Shown here piece after piece: positions 7,511-16,115 of a stretch of DNA of 64,000 nucleotides; positions within the stretch are counted from its first letter, which is position 1, and each line of letters starts with the position of its first letter. The position numbers were made by a program, and so were the translations under genes. The DNA lies in the NCBI RefSeq assembly GCF_009765735.1, contig NZ_LMUW01000007.1, positions 34,035 to 98,034 on the forward strand, written 5' to 3'. Source of the stretch: Xenophilus sp. L33. GTDB lineage: Bacteria > Pseudomonadota > Gammaproteobacteria > Burkholderiales > Burkholderiaceae_C. The notes beneath the pieces were generated by a model, which saw nothing but the letters and a program-made list of their open reading frames with translations, ran no database searches and was not told where the DNA came from.

Positions 7511-9610
7511 GTGTCCCGTCCCCTGCGCCCCGCCGACACGAAGCTGCCGACCCGGCTGCCACGGCGCGAGCGTCTGCGCGAGCGGGCGCGCGCGGTCGCC
7601 ACGCCGCCGGTGGTCGTCGAGCCGGCGCTGCACGGCCATGCGCCGCTCCTGCATCCGAAGTACCGGCCCGACATCGACGGCCTGCGCGCGGTGGCGGTGC
7701 TGTCGGTGCTCGGCTTCCACGCCTTTCCGATGTGGGTGCGCGGCGGCTTCATCGGCGTGGACATCTTCTTCGTCATCTCCGGCTTCCTGATCAGCATGAT
7801 CATCTACGGCAGCATGGACGCGACCGGCTTCGACTACGGCCGCTTCTACGAGCGCCGCATCCGCCGCATCTTCCCGGCGCTGGTGCTGGTGCTGGCGATG
7901 AGCCTGCTGTTCGGCTGGTACCTGCTGCTGCCGGGTGAGTGGGAGCAACTCGGCAAGCATGCGGCGGCGGGCGCGGCCTTCGTCTCGAACTTCGCCTTCT
8001 GGCAGGAAGCCGGCTACTTCGACAACCTGGCCGAGACCAAGCCGCTGCTGCACCTGTGGTCGCTGGCGATCGAGGAGCAGTTCTACATCCTGTGGCCGCT
8101 GCTGCTGGCCTTCGCCTGGCGGCGCAAGGGGCGGTCGCTGCGCATCGTCGGCACGGTCGGCGCGCTGTCCTTCCTGCTGAACGTCGCCACGGTGCACGGG
8201 CATGCGACCGCCGCCTTCTATTCGCCGCTGTCGCGCTTCTGGGAGCTGTTCCTGGGCGGCCTGCTGGCCTTCTATCGTGCCTACCGGCCGCACGTGCTGA
8301 CGAAGCGGCCGGACCTGCAGTCGGTGGCCGGGCTCGGCCTGATCGTCTTCGGCCTCTGCGTCGTGCGCAGCAACATGGCCTTCCCGGGCTGGTGGGCGCT
8401 GCCGCCCACGCTGGGTGCCTTCCTGTGCATCTCGGCCGGCCCGAACGCGGTGCTGAACCGCACGCTGCTGGCGGCGCGCCCGATGGTGTGGATCGGGCTC
8501 ATCAGCTACCCGCTCTACCTCTGGCACTGGCCCTTGCTGGCCTTCGCGCGCATCCTCGAAGGCCGCAGCCCGTCGACCGAACTGCGCGCCGGCATGCTGC
8601 TGCTGGCGGCGCTGCTGGCGTGGCTGACCTATCGCTTCTACGAGCGGCCGGCGCGCCAGAGCCCGGGCAGCCGGGCGGTCTGGATCCTCAGCGGCTCGAT
8701 GGTCGTGATCGCGGCCGTCGGCCTGGCGGCCGCCACCGGCCGGCTGCACGTGCGGCACGACGACGCCTACTTCGACAAGGTCTCGGCCGCGGCCCGCGAC
8801 TGGAGCTACCCCGACGGCATGGCGCCGGTGGAGGTGGCGGGCGAGCTGATGTACCGCCTGGGAGCGGGTCCGCACCGCGTGCTCTTCTTCGGCGACAGCC
8901 ACGTCGAGCAATACGGCGCACGCGCCGCCGAGCTGGCGAAGGCCTCGCCCGGCACGGTCAACACGATGCTGTTCGCGACCTGGGGCGCCTGCCCGCCGAT
9001 CCTGCAGGTGACCGACGAGAGCAACTACCGCTGCGCACCGCGGCGCGACACCGTGATGCAGTACGCGATGGGCAGCGAGGTCGATGCGGTGGTGCTCGGC
9101 GGCTGCTGGAACTGTTACCTGCTGCACGACAAGGCCGACCCCAAGGACGAGGCGGCCGACCACTACGTCTACCTGGAAGGCGGCGCGAAGCGGCGCTTCA
9201 TGGGCGGCGGCGGCGTCGACCTGGCGCTGGGCATGCTGGAGCAGGAGATCCGCGCGCTGGTCGCGGCCAAGAAGCGCGTGTTCCTGCTGCTGGACAACCC
9301 GATCGGCGAGGACTTCGAACCGGCGAACTTCGTCAAGAACCGCTGGGGCGCGCTCAGCTCGGTGCGGATGACGCCGAAGGCGCCGCTGCCGGCGGACCAG
9401 AAGGCCTTGAACGACCGGCTGCGGGGCATCGCCGAACGGGCGGGGGCAGTGGTGATCGACCCGTCAGCGAGCCTGTGCGAGAGCGGCGAGTGCCTGCGGG
9501 CCCGGCCGGACGGGACGCCCATCTACAAGGATGCGGTGCATCTGCGGGCGGAGTTCGTGCGGGGGGAGGCGACCTGGTTGGATCCGGCGGTGGATTCGAC
9601 GAAGTGGTGA
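7511..9610 (+). CDS. OafA-type acyltransferase-3 with C-terminal SGNH domain
   Basis: This 699-aa inner-membrane protein probably O-acylates a surface glycan. The start is a GTG 2 nt after the lipoprotein stop, and no ATG lies in frame before the membrane domain. Residues about 52-430 form the polytopic acyltransferase-3 domain, with YRPDIDGLRAVAVL, the catalytic-type His70 in GFHAF, and GVDIFFVISGF (82-92). The soluble SGNH domain has Ser463 in GDSHVE and the Asp674/His677 pair in DAVHLR. The full triad suggests an active transferase. The N-terminal 45 residues are an Arg-rich cytoplasmic extension. A homologue with the same two domains lies at 24788-26827. Confidence 0.88.
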   Translation: MSRPLRPADTKLPTRLPRRERLRERARAVATPPVVVEPALHGHAPLLHPKYRPDIDGLRAVAVLSVLGFHAFPMWVRGGFIGVDIFFVISGFLISMIIYGSMDATGFDYGRFYERRIRRIFPALVLVLAMSLLFGWYLLLPGEWEQLGKHAAAGAAFVSNFAFWQEAGYFDNLAETKPLLHLWSLAIEEQFYILWPLLLAFAWRRKGRSLRIVGTVGALSFLLNVATVHGHATAAFYSPLSRFWELFLGGLLAFYRAYRPHVLTKRPDLQSVAGLGLIVFGLCVVRSNMAFPGWWALPPTLGAFLCISAGPNAVLNRTLLAARPMVWIGLISYPLYLWHWPLLAFARILEGRSPSTELRAGMLLLAALLAWLTYRFYERPARQSPGSRAVWILSGSMVVIAAVGLAAATGRLHVRHDDAYFDKVSAAARDWSYPDGMAPVEVAGELMYRLGAGPHRVLFFGDSHVEQYGARAAELAKASPGTVNTMLFATWGACPPILQVTDESNYRCAPRRDTVMQYAMGSEVDAVVLGGCWNCYLLHDKADPKDEAADHYVYLEGGAKRRFMGGGGVDLALGMLEQEIRALVAAKKRVFLLLDNPIGEDFEPANFVKNRWGALSSVRMTPKAPLPADQKALNDRLRGIAERAGAVVIDPSASLCESGECLRARPDGTPIYKDAVHLRAEFVRGEATWLDPAVDSTKW

Positions 9611-9632
9611 ATGCCTCGGAGCTGTCTTTCGA

Positions 9633-9887
9633 CTAGCGCAGCGACTCGATCAGGTCGACGTATTGCTGCTTGGCCTCGTCGGCGCTCAGGCCCTTGCGCG
9701 TCGTCCACGCGTCCCATTTCGCCCTTGCGACGAATTCGCTGAAGGCCGGCCTCTTCTCGGTGTTGTCGCCGACGGTGGCCTGCTTGAAGAGGCCGTAGAT
9801 CTTGAGCAGGGTCGGGTTGTCGGGGCGCTCGGAGAGGAGTTTGGAGTTGGCTTGGGCGGCTTCGAAGAGCGCGTGGAGATCGGACAT
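9633..9887 (-). CDS. acyl-CoA-binding protein
   Basis: This 84-aa protein matches the small bacterial acyl-CoA-binding family over its full length. It has the four-helix pattern with the conserved YGLFKQATVGD segment (31-41) and the KWDAWTTRKGLS segment that contacts the acyl-CoA. It would bind and buffer medium- and long-chain acyl-CoA in the cytoplasm. It converges on the preceding acyltransferase with a 22-nt gap and diverges from the glycosyltransferase at 10090. A link to acyl donor supply is speculative. Confidence 0.92.
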   Translation of the reverse strand: MSDLHALFEAAQANSKLLSERPDNPTLLKIYGLFKQATVGDNTEKRPAFSEFVARAKWDAWTTRKGLSADEAKQQYVDLIESLR

Positions 9888-10089
9888 GGCGTGGTCGGAA
9901 GCAAAGATCCTGATCTTAAGTGCCGCTGGCGTTCGCTTCTCGGGCGGCCTGAACCGAAACTGACTTCAGGCAGAATCCCCAGGCTGCCGGGCGCCTGGCG
10001 CTTGTTTCGGGCGTGCTCCGTGCTTGGAATTTGGTGTCGGCGCAAGCCAGACCAAGCACCCCTCCGCACCTTCTCCTCAGATCCAATCA

Positions 10090-11040
10090 ATGAGCGTCGA
10101 CAGCCCCACGATCGTCGTGGTGACCCCCGTGTTCGAAGATGCAGAAGCCTCCTCGCGACTCTTCAAGGAGCTGTCCGCGACCTTCGGCCAGCGGGTGCAC
10201 GTGGTGGCGGTCGACGACGGATCGGTCAAGCAACCCGTGGACCTCGCCCGCATGGACGAAGTCGCGCTCGCCGGCACCGTGATCCGCCTGCGGCGCAACG
10301 TCGGCCACCAGCGGGCGATCGCCGTCGGTTTGAACTACGTCGCGGAACACATGAAGTCCTCTCGCGTCGTCGTGATGGATTCCGACGGGGAGGACCTGCC
10401 CGAATCGATCCCGTCCTTGCTCGAACGCCTGGAAGACGGCAGCGTCGACGTGGTCGTGGCCGAGCGGCGGTCCCGCGTCGAGAGCCTTCGCTTCAAGGCC
10501 TTCTACGCGGTCTACAAGCGGGTCTTCAAGCTGCTGACCGGGCGCAACATCAGCTTCGGCAACTTCATGGCACTCAAGCCCTTCGCGGTCGGACGGCTGT
10601 CGGCGATGCAGGAGCTGTGGACCCACGTCGCCAGTTGCGTGCTGGGATCGCGGCTGCGGGTCGTCACCTGCGCGCTCGACCGCGGCCCCCGCTACGCAGG
10701 CAAGAGCAAGATGAATTTCGTCGGACTGGCCCTGCACGGCTTCCGCGGCGTCATGGTGTTCGCGGAAGACGTGCTGGTGCGCATCGGCATCGCTTCGGCG
10801 GTCCTCGGCTTCCTGGCGATCGTCGGCGGTGTCGCGGCCGTCGTCCTGAAGGTCATGGATTTCGCGACGCCGGGCTGGTTCTCGGTGGCGCTCGGCATCC
10901 TGCTGGTCGTCTTCCTGCAGACCGGCTCGCTCGCGCTGATGAGCCTGATGCTCTCCGGCGTGAGCAAGGCGAACGTGCCCTCGCTCGCGGACTACCGGCT
11001 CTTCATCGACCGGGTCGAGCACAGCGCCGCGGCCGCATGA
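10090..11040 (+). CDS. GT2 polyprenyl-phosphate sugar transferase (GtrB/DPM1-like)
   Basis: The 316-aa protein has an N-terminal GT-A domain typical of dolichol/undecaprenyl-phosphate sugar transferases: VVVTPVFED at the start, VDDGS, and the metal-binding region MDSDGEDLPE. Two C-terminal transmembrane hairpins (about residues 236-262 and 268-292) follow. Such enzymes load a sugar from a nucleotide donor onto undecaprenyl phosphate at the cytoplasmic face. The ATG at 10090 is chosen because the domain begins immediately; an upstream in-frame start would add only non-conserved residues. A GtrA flippase follows with an ATGA overlap. Confidence 0.88.
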   Translation: MSVDSPTIVVVTPVFEDAEASSRLFKELSATFGQRVHVVAVDDGSVKQPVDLARMDEVALAGTVIRLRRNVGHQRAIAVGLNYVAEHMKSSRVVVMDSDGEDLPESIPSLLERLEDGSVDVVVAERRSRVESLRFKAFYAVYKRVFKLLTGRNISFGNFMALKPFAVGRLSAMQELWTHVASCVLGSRLRVVTCALDRGPRYAGKSKMNFVGLALHGFRGVMVFAEDVLVRIGIASAVLGFLAIVGGVAAVVLKVMDFATPGWFSVALGILLVVFLQTGSLALMSLMLSGVSKANVPSLADYRLFIDRVEHSAAAA

Positions 11041-11447
11041 TCGACCGGCTTCGAGTCTTCGGGCCTCGCCTCGCGGAGCTGGGCCGCTTCGTCGTCAATG
11101 GCGTGATAGCCACCGCGGTCCACTACGGCGTGCTGACCTTCAACCTGCGCGTGCTGGGCATGCCGTCGGCGGGCGTCGCCAACTTCGTGGCGGCCTGGTT
11201 CGGCATCGCGGCCTCCTTCTACGGCAGCCGCTACTTCGTGTTCCGGCGGGCGGACGCACCGCTCGGCCCGCAGGCCCTGCGCTTCCTCGCGCTCTATGCC
11301 TCGATCGCCTGCCTGCACGGTCTGCTCTTGTTCGTGTGGACCGACGTGTTCGGGCTCGACTACTCGGTCGGCTTCCTGGTCGGCACGGCGATGCAGATGG
11401 TCCTGAGCTATCTCGGCAACAAATGGATGGTGTTCCGCTCCTCATGA
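11037..11447 (+). CDS. GtrA-family membrane protein (putative lipid-linked sugar flippase)
   Basis: This is a 136-aa protein with four predicted transmembrane segments and the GtrA hallmarks: an N-terminal GRFVVNGVIATAVHYGVL helix, FGIAASFYGSRYFVFR and a C-terminal LSYLGNKWMVFR. GtrA proteins are thought to flip undecaprenyl-phosphate-linked sugars so that a GT-C enzyme can use them in the periplasm. The gene overlaps its GT2 partner upstream and the unknown membrane gene downstream, each by 4 nt, so the three are a translational unit. Confidence 0.9.
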   Translation: MIDRLRVFGPRLAELGRFVVNGVIATAVHYGVLTFNLRVLGMPSAGVANFVAAWFGIAASFYGSRYFVFRRADAPLGPQALRFLALYASIACLHGLLLFVWTDVFGLDYSVGFLVGTAMQMVLSYLGNKWMVFRSS

Positions 11448-12043
11448 AATTCGTTCGATTCCTGCTGGCGTCCGTCGCCTTCGTGGTGCTGACCTGCCTG
11501 GTCTACTGGATCCACATCGCCTACTTCCGGGTCAACGTGGTGTTCTACAGCGCGATGCTCGACGGCGCGATCGCCGCGGTCCTGATGGGCCTGGTCCTGC
11601 TGCTGTTCCGGCCGATGCGCATCTTCAACGGTTTCGAGCGGCTGCTGATGCTGTGTGTGTGGGTGCTGACGGCCTACGCCCTGTCGATCTCGGTCCCGAC
11701 GGTGCTCGACCGTTCGCTCTCGTTCTACATCCTCGAGAAGCTGCAGCAGCGCGGCGGCGGCATCCGGGAAGACCGGTTCGCCGACGTGTTCACGAAGGAA
11801 TACGTGAAGGAGGAGCGGCTGGTCGACGTCCGCCTGACCGAGCAGCTCCAGTCGGGAACGATCCGGATCGTGAACGGCTGCGTGCTCCTCACGCCCAAGG
11901 GCGACCGGCTGGCCGCCTTCAGCCGCTTCTTCCGCTTGAACCTGCTGCCCAAGCAACGCCTGCTGATGGGCGAGTACACGGACGACCTCACCGATCCGTT
12001 CCGGCACAGCCCGGCTTCGATGGACTACACGTGCAAGGAATGA
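11444..12043 (+). CDS. unknown membrane protein, third gene of a GtrB-GtrA unit
   Basis: The 199-aa protein is not recognised. Residues about 5-100 hold three hydrophobic segments (FLLASVAFVVLTCLVYWI, an Ala/Leu/Val-rich segment, and LLMLCVWVLTAYALSI). A soluble C-terminal half (about 105-199) contains charged and aromatic residues, including RIVNGCVLLTPKGDRLA and a C-terminal Cys. It lacks the length and multi-helix architecture of a GT-C glycosyltransferase. It is coupled to gtrA by an ATGA overlap. It may be an accessory factor of the unit; its function is unknown. Confidence 0.75.
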   Translation: MKFVRFLLASVAFVVLTCLVYWIHIAYFRVNVVFYSAMLDGAIAAVLMGLVLLLFRPMRIFNGFERLLMLCVWVLTAYALSISVPTVLDRSLSFYILEKLQQRGGGIREDRFADVFTKEYVKEERLVDVRLTEQLQSGTIRIVNGCVLLTPKGDRLAAFSRFFRLNLLPKQRLLMGEYTDDLTDPFRHSPASMDYTCKE

Positions 12044-12055
12044 CCCCGGTCTGAG

Positions 12056-12886
12056 TCAGTCCGACAGGCCGGCCCGCGCCAGTTCGACGTCCAGCCGCTC
12101 TCGCGCATCCGCCGGCTTCAGGTGCGCCGCCTTCTCATACAGGCGGGTGGCTTCGGCCATGCGCGAGTCGCCGTGCAGCATCAGCAGCGCCCGGGCGTAT
12201 TCCATCATCGCGCTGGCCGAATGCGGGTTGAGCCGCAGGCCGCGCTCGAACAGCGCGATCGCGGTGTCGGCTCGCGCGCCGTAGGTCATGCGCGCCACCA
12301 GCGGCCCGACTTTGTCGATCACTTCCGCGTGGAAAGCGCCGAGCGCGACATGGCCGTCCGGATGATGCGGCTGCAGTGCGATGACCCGCTCCAGCGCGGC
12401 CTTCACCCGATTGCCGAGGCCTTGGGCGAGCGCCCGCGCCACGCTGATGCCCTGGCTGTAGCGGCCGAGCGCGAAGGCCTGCCAATAGAGCGCATGGCAG
12501 TTCTCGGGCTCGGCGGCGGCCAGGGCGGCCGCCCGATCGCCCACCTGCCTGAAGAGGGCCCGTCGAACCGCGTCACGCGGTTCGAGGTAGTTGGCGTAGA
12601 TGGCCGTGGCCTGGTTGGCGAGCCCGAGGCCCGGCTTGCCGAGCGACAGCGCCAGGGCGACCGCCTGCTCGAATTCGCCGCTGTGATAGAGCGCCCAGCC
12701 TTCGGCCAACGCGCCCACTGCGAGCGGCGGAACGCCCTGGCCGGCATGCAATCGCGGCCAGTGCTGCTGCAGGTCCGCGGCCGCGAAGCGGGGCGTGTCC
12801 TCGTACGGCAGTCGAACCCATTGCCCCGCGGCCGTGGATGCCCCGGGCGACAGGAGCGTGACCGGTTGGGATTGCGGTGGGGTCAT
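12056..12886 (-). CDS. tetratricopeptide repeat protein
   Basis: The 276-aa protein consists mostly of paired helices in the TPR pattern. Clear repeats include LAEGWALYHSGEFEQAVALAL, the block around NCHALYWQAFALGRYSQG, ALERVIALQPHHPDGHVALG and ALFERGLRLNPHSASAMMEY. No signal peptide is obvious, so it is likely a cytoplasmic protein-protein interaction scaffold. It starts 15 nt after the TetR gene stop on the same strand and may be co-transcribed with it. No specific function can be assigned. Confidence 0.8.
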   Translation of the reverse strand: MTPPQSQPVTLLSPGASTAAGQWVRLPYEDTPRFAAADLQQHWPRLHAGQGVPPLAVGALAEGWALYHSGEFEQAVALALSLGKPGLGLANQATAIYANYLEPRDAVRRALFRQVGDRAAALAAAEPENCHALYWQAFALGRYSQGISVARALAQGLGNRVKAALERVIALQPHHPDGHVALGAFHAEVIDKVGPLVARMTYGARADTAIALFERGLRLNPHSASAMMEYARALLMLHGDSRMAEATRLYEKAAHLKPADARERLDVELARAGLSD

Positions 12887-12901
12887 GCAGCAGCGGGGGT
12901 T

Positions 12902-13576
12902 TCAGGCCGGGACGGGTTGCTCGTCCCCAGCATAAGCGCTGCTGAGCGCGAGCAGGTGATGGCGCTGCGCGGTGGCCAGGTAGGGCGCGAGCAGGTGCAG
13001 CGTGTGGTGCGCGCCGCGCAGCAGCGCACCTTGCGCGTGCGCCGGCTCCAGCGCCTCGCGCGGATTGCGGACGTATTCGTAGCTGAGCCAGTAGGTCAGG
13101 ACCACGACCATGCTCTGGGCGAGCGTGTCGACCTCGCGGCTGTCGATGTCGAGATGTCCTGCTCGGCCCAGGCCGGCGATCAGCGCGCGAATGGCGCGGG
13201 CCTTGTTCTGCAGCACCAGCTGGAACTGGTGCTCGATGTGCCGGTTCTTGCTCAGCAGGTCGTTGAGGTCGCGGTAGAGGAAGCGGTAGCGCCAGATCAG
13301 CTCGAACAGGCTGTGCATGAAGAACCAGGCGTCCTCGACGTCGTGCACGCCTTCGCTGGCGTGCAGGAGCTCGAGCAGCTCGGCCTCGTAGCCCTCGTAG
13401 AGCCGGTTGATCAGCTCGTCCTTGGCGGGATAGTGGTAGTAGAGATTGCCGGGGCTGATGTTCAGTTCGCCGGCCACCAGCGTGGTCGAGACGTTCGGCT
13501 CCCCGAAGCGGTTGAACAGGTCCAGCGCGGCTTCGAGGATGCGTTGCGCAGTGCGGCGTGGCGCCTTCTTGGCCAT
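12902..13576 (-). CDS. TetR/AcrR family transcriptional regulator
   Basis: This 224-aa protein has the TetR N-terminal helix-turn-helix: RILEAALDLFNRFG, then VAGELNISPGNLYYHYPAKDEL (about 34-55) with the typical recognition helix. The C-terminal helical ligand domain is specific to the protein and does not identify an inducer. A phasin gene lies just upstream on the same strand, and polyhydroxyalkanoate or fatty-acid related control is possible but unproven. Confidence 0.88.
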   Translation of the reverse strand: MAKKAPRRTAQRILEAALDLFNRFGEPNVSTTLVAGELNISPGNLYYHYPAKDELINRLYEGYEAELLELLHASEGVHDVEDAWFFMHSLFELIWRYRFLYRDLNDLLSKNRHIEHQFQLVLQNKARAIRALIAGLGRAGHLDIDSREVDTLAQSMVVVLTYWLSYEYVRNPREALEPAHAQGALLRGAHHTLHLLAPYLATAQRHHLLALSSAYAGDEQPVPA

Positions 13577-13684
13577 GACGTAGCCCCGGTTTGTCTCTTT
13601 GTGGGGACCACTCTAGCGCAATCCGGTGAAAACCGGGGAGCGGGGGCGACCGGGGCGCAGCCGGCCGGCCTCGCCGCCGAAGCT

Positions 13685-14182
13685 TCAGTCGTCTTCGCTC
13701 TTGCGGCGTTGCGACGAACGCGCCGGCGCATCGGCGGACTTGCGCGGCCCGGTCTTGCGGGCTGCTTCGCCGCGGGGCGCCGGGCCGCCGCCGTCGCGCT
13801 GCCGCAGCGCTTCTTCCAGCGCATCGACCCGGGCCTGGAGCGCCGCCATGTCCTGCGCCGACGGCACGCCCAGCTTCTCGAGCGCTCGGGCGACCCGGTC
13901 CTCGAAGATGTTCTCGAGCTTGCCCCAGCCGCCGGCCGCCCGGGTGCCGAACTCGCTGGCGAAGCCCTGCATGCGGGCCTGCGCCTGGGCCAGGGTCTCC
14001 TCGGCGGCCTGCTGGGTCTTCTTCTGGACGCCGGCACCGTCCTTGACCAACGCTTCGAAGGCCTTGCTGCCTTCCTGCTGCATCTTGGCGAAGGCGCCGA
14101 GGCCGGCCAGCCAGATCTGCTGGGCGGAGTCCTTGATGCGGTCGGAGGCGGCGGAGTCGTTGGGGGGCGGCTGCTTTTCCAT
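13685..14182 (-). CDS. PHA granule-associated phasin (PhaI/PhaF type)
   Basis: The 165-aa protein carries the family signature near its start: IWLAGLGAFAKMQQEGSKAF (23-42) followed by ALVKDGAG. The middle is an amphipathic helix that would coat polyhydroxyalkanoate granules, with a leucine heptad-like stretch (DMAALQARVDALEEALRQ). The C-terminal tail is rich in Lys, Arg, Pro and Ala, as in phasins that also contact DNA. It suggests that the organism stores PHA. A TetR regulator gene follows on the same strand after 108 nt. Confidence 0.85.
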   Translation of the reverse strand: MEKQPPPNDSAASDRIKDSAQQIWLAGLGAFAKMQQEGSKAFEALVKDGAGVQKKTQQAAEETLAQAQARMQGFASEFGTRAAGGWGKLENIFEDRVARALEKLGVPSAQDMAALQARVDALEEALRQRDGGGPAPRGEAARKTGPRKSADAPARSSQRRKSEDD

Positions 14183-14282
14183 GGGGACCTCGTCTGTATG
14201 AAACAGCTGGAAATGTAGGCCAGCCGCGCGTCGCTGGTTAGGGACGGCCGCCCAATGTCGACCATGCCGGCTTCCTCGTCGT

Positions 14283-16013
14283 TCAGATGTCGTGCCGCTT
14301 GAACAGCGAGCGGATGTCGACGCTGGCCTTCTCCGCTATCGGCATCGCCGGCCTCGCCTGCGGGGCCTGGGCGAGAGTCTGCCCGGCGCCGCGATGCGAC
14401 CACTCGGCCGCGACCAAAGCCAGCGACAGCAGGCCCACCGCCGCCAGGCCGAGCAAGGCGGGTCGCAGCCGGCTTCGTTGTGGCACGCCCTCGACGGCTT
14501 CGATGCGCAGGCCTTCGAGATGGAAGCCGAGCAGGCGCTCGTCGTCGCCGATCCCGCATTCGCGCATGCTGCGCGGCGTGCCGATGTCGAAGTCCACGAC
14601 CAGCACCTTTCGTGAGGTGGCTGGCGGCAGCGCGAAGGTCCAGCGTCCGCGGACGCCTCGCACGGGATGGGTCTCGTCGCCGATGCGGATGCGCACCTGG
14701 GGCTTGCGGCGACCGTCTCCCTCGAAGGCGTGGCCGTCGATCGTGACGCGCAGGGGCGTGTCACCGGCTTCCGGCGGCAGCGGAACGAGGAGTTGCGCCC
14801 GGCCGCCGACGGTCCATCTGCCGCCCGCGTCGCCGGCGCTCCAGCCGAATGCGAGCCAAGCGGGCGCGGCCGGCCCGTCGTGCAGCAGGCCGCCTTCATC
14901 GGCGAACGCGGTCCGCGCCGGCGGCAGGCCGGGATTGGCTGCATCCAGGCCCCAACGCACCCGGAAGGCACGGTCGAGCGCATCCAGGGGCACATGGGCC
15001 TCGATGCGCGGCGGCACGTCGTCGAAGCCACACACAGCGGAGAGGGCCCCGAGCGACAGCACTTCGGGGCCGACGACGATCCAGTTCGAGCAGGCGGCGG
15101 GCAGAAGGCGCGGGTTGTCGCGGTCGGGTTTCAGGAGCGGCAGGCCTTCCTTCAGGAAGAACTTCGCCTCGCGCATCGCGCCCGAGGTCAGGCCGGTGAC
15201 GAAGCGCAGGTTGTCGGCGCTGAGCAGCGCGTAGATGTTGGCGTCCGTCCAGACCGCGTTCGGCACGCCGGCCGCGAATTCCTCGAGCAGGCGCAGGTCC
15301 GGCTCGTAGGGATGCGGCTTGATGACCAGCAGGTCGACCTTGCTGGCCAGGACGCGCGCCGCCTCCAGCGCTTCGACCGGCCGCGCGACGCGGCCGTCGC
15401 ACACCAGCGCGAGGTCGATGGCGCACTGGCCGCAGAAGAGGCCGATGCTGAGGCCCGGATCGAAGAGATGCCGGTCGCCGTGGCGGCCGAAGAAGGCGCG
15501 GATGGCGGTCGCCTCGTCCCAGAACACTTCATCATCGACTCGGCAGGCCTGCAGCACCGCCTCGATGCGGCGATCGTTGGTGCGCATCTGGAGGGCGAGA
15601 TGCGTGGCGAAGCGCTGCGGCGCGACCTCGACGTCGATGAAGCGGACGCCGGCGCGGTCCAGCCAATGAAGCATGGCGGGGGTCATGCCCCAGCCGATGA
15701 CCAGTGTCTTGGGGGCAAGCGTCGGCAGCAGACCGGCGTCGACGATCGGCGCGAAGTCGGCGATGCAGCTTCGGGCCCAGCCGGCGGCGCTGGCAGTCAG
15801 CCCAAGCGCGCGCATCATGGCGCCGACGTTGAGGCCTTTGCCGTTCTCCGAGTCGGCGGCCAGTTCGCGACAGCGCAGGCCCAGGCGCCGGAGCGGGATG
15901 TCGAAGGCGCTGCGGAGAAAGCGCCGATTGGCCGAGTGGGAGTGCAAGAAGTTGTCGGACGAGCGAAAGAAATCGTCGAGGAAGACGATGTCGTCGAAAC
16001 GCGAGTTCTGCAT
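14283..16013 (-). CDS. unknown GT-B-like polysaccharide protein with C-terminal beta-rich domain and single membrane segment
   Basis: This 576-aa protein is not confidently placed in a family. Residues 1-300 contain features seen in capsule/CDP-glycerol-type GT-B proteins: LVIGWGMTPAM (104-114), KPHPYEPD (232-239) and VTGLTSGAMREAKFF (272-286). Residues about 340-500 look beta-rich. A hydrophobic segment (about 516-538) then leads to a short basic tail, so the bulk of the protein should be anchored to the inner membrane by its C-terminus. It is the first gene of the polysaccharide region. A membrane glycosyltransferase-like gene lies 102 nt upstream on the same strand. The role is inferred only from context and the short motifs. 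Confidence 0.6.
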   Translation of the reverse strand: MQNSRFDDIVFLDDFFRSSDNFLHSHSANRRFLRSAFDIPLRRLGLRCRELAADSENGKGLNVGAMMRALGLTASAAGWARSCIADFAPIVDAGLLPTLAPKTLVIGWGMTPAMLHWLDRAGVRFIDVEVAPQRFATHLALQMRTNDRRIEAVLQACRVDDEVFWDEATAIRAFFGRHGDRHLFDPGLSIGLFCGQCAIDLALVCDGRVARPVEALEAARVLASKVDLLVIKPHPYEPDLRLLEEFAAGVPNAVWTDANIYALLSADNLRFVTGLTSGAMREAKFFLKEGLPLLKPDRDNPRLLPAACSNWIVVGPEVLSLGALSAVCGFDDVPPRIEAHVPLDALDRAFRVRWGLDAANPGLPPARTAFADEGGLLHDGPAAPAWLAFGWSAGDAGGRWTVGGRAQLLVPLPPEAGDTPLRVTIDGHAFEGDGRRKPQVRIRIGDETHPVRGVRGRWTFALPPATSRKVLVVDFDIGTPRSMRECGIGDDERLLGFHLEGLRIEAVEGVPQRSRLRPALLGLAAVGLLSLALVAAEWSHRGAGQTLAQAPQARPAMPIAEKASVDIRSLFKRHDI

Positions 16014-16115
16014 GGGAGCACCCCGAAAGTCGGCCGCTCTAGGACGGCGCCGGACAAGATATCACTGGGAGCAGAGAGGGTCCGGTGGGGTTTCAGGCTT
16101 TACCGGAACTTCACG

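Noticed and set aside
10090..12043. Prophage serotype-conversion (gtrABC) cluster
   Set aside because: No integrase, attachment site, tRNA or phage gene was seen nearby and the third gene is too short for gtrC; chromosomal surface-glycan genes are the simpler reading.
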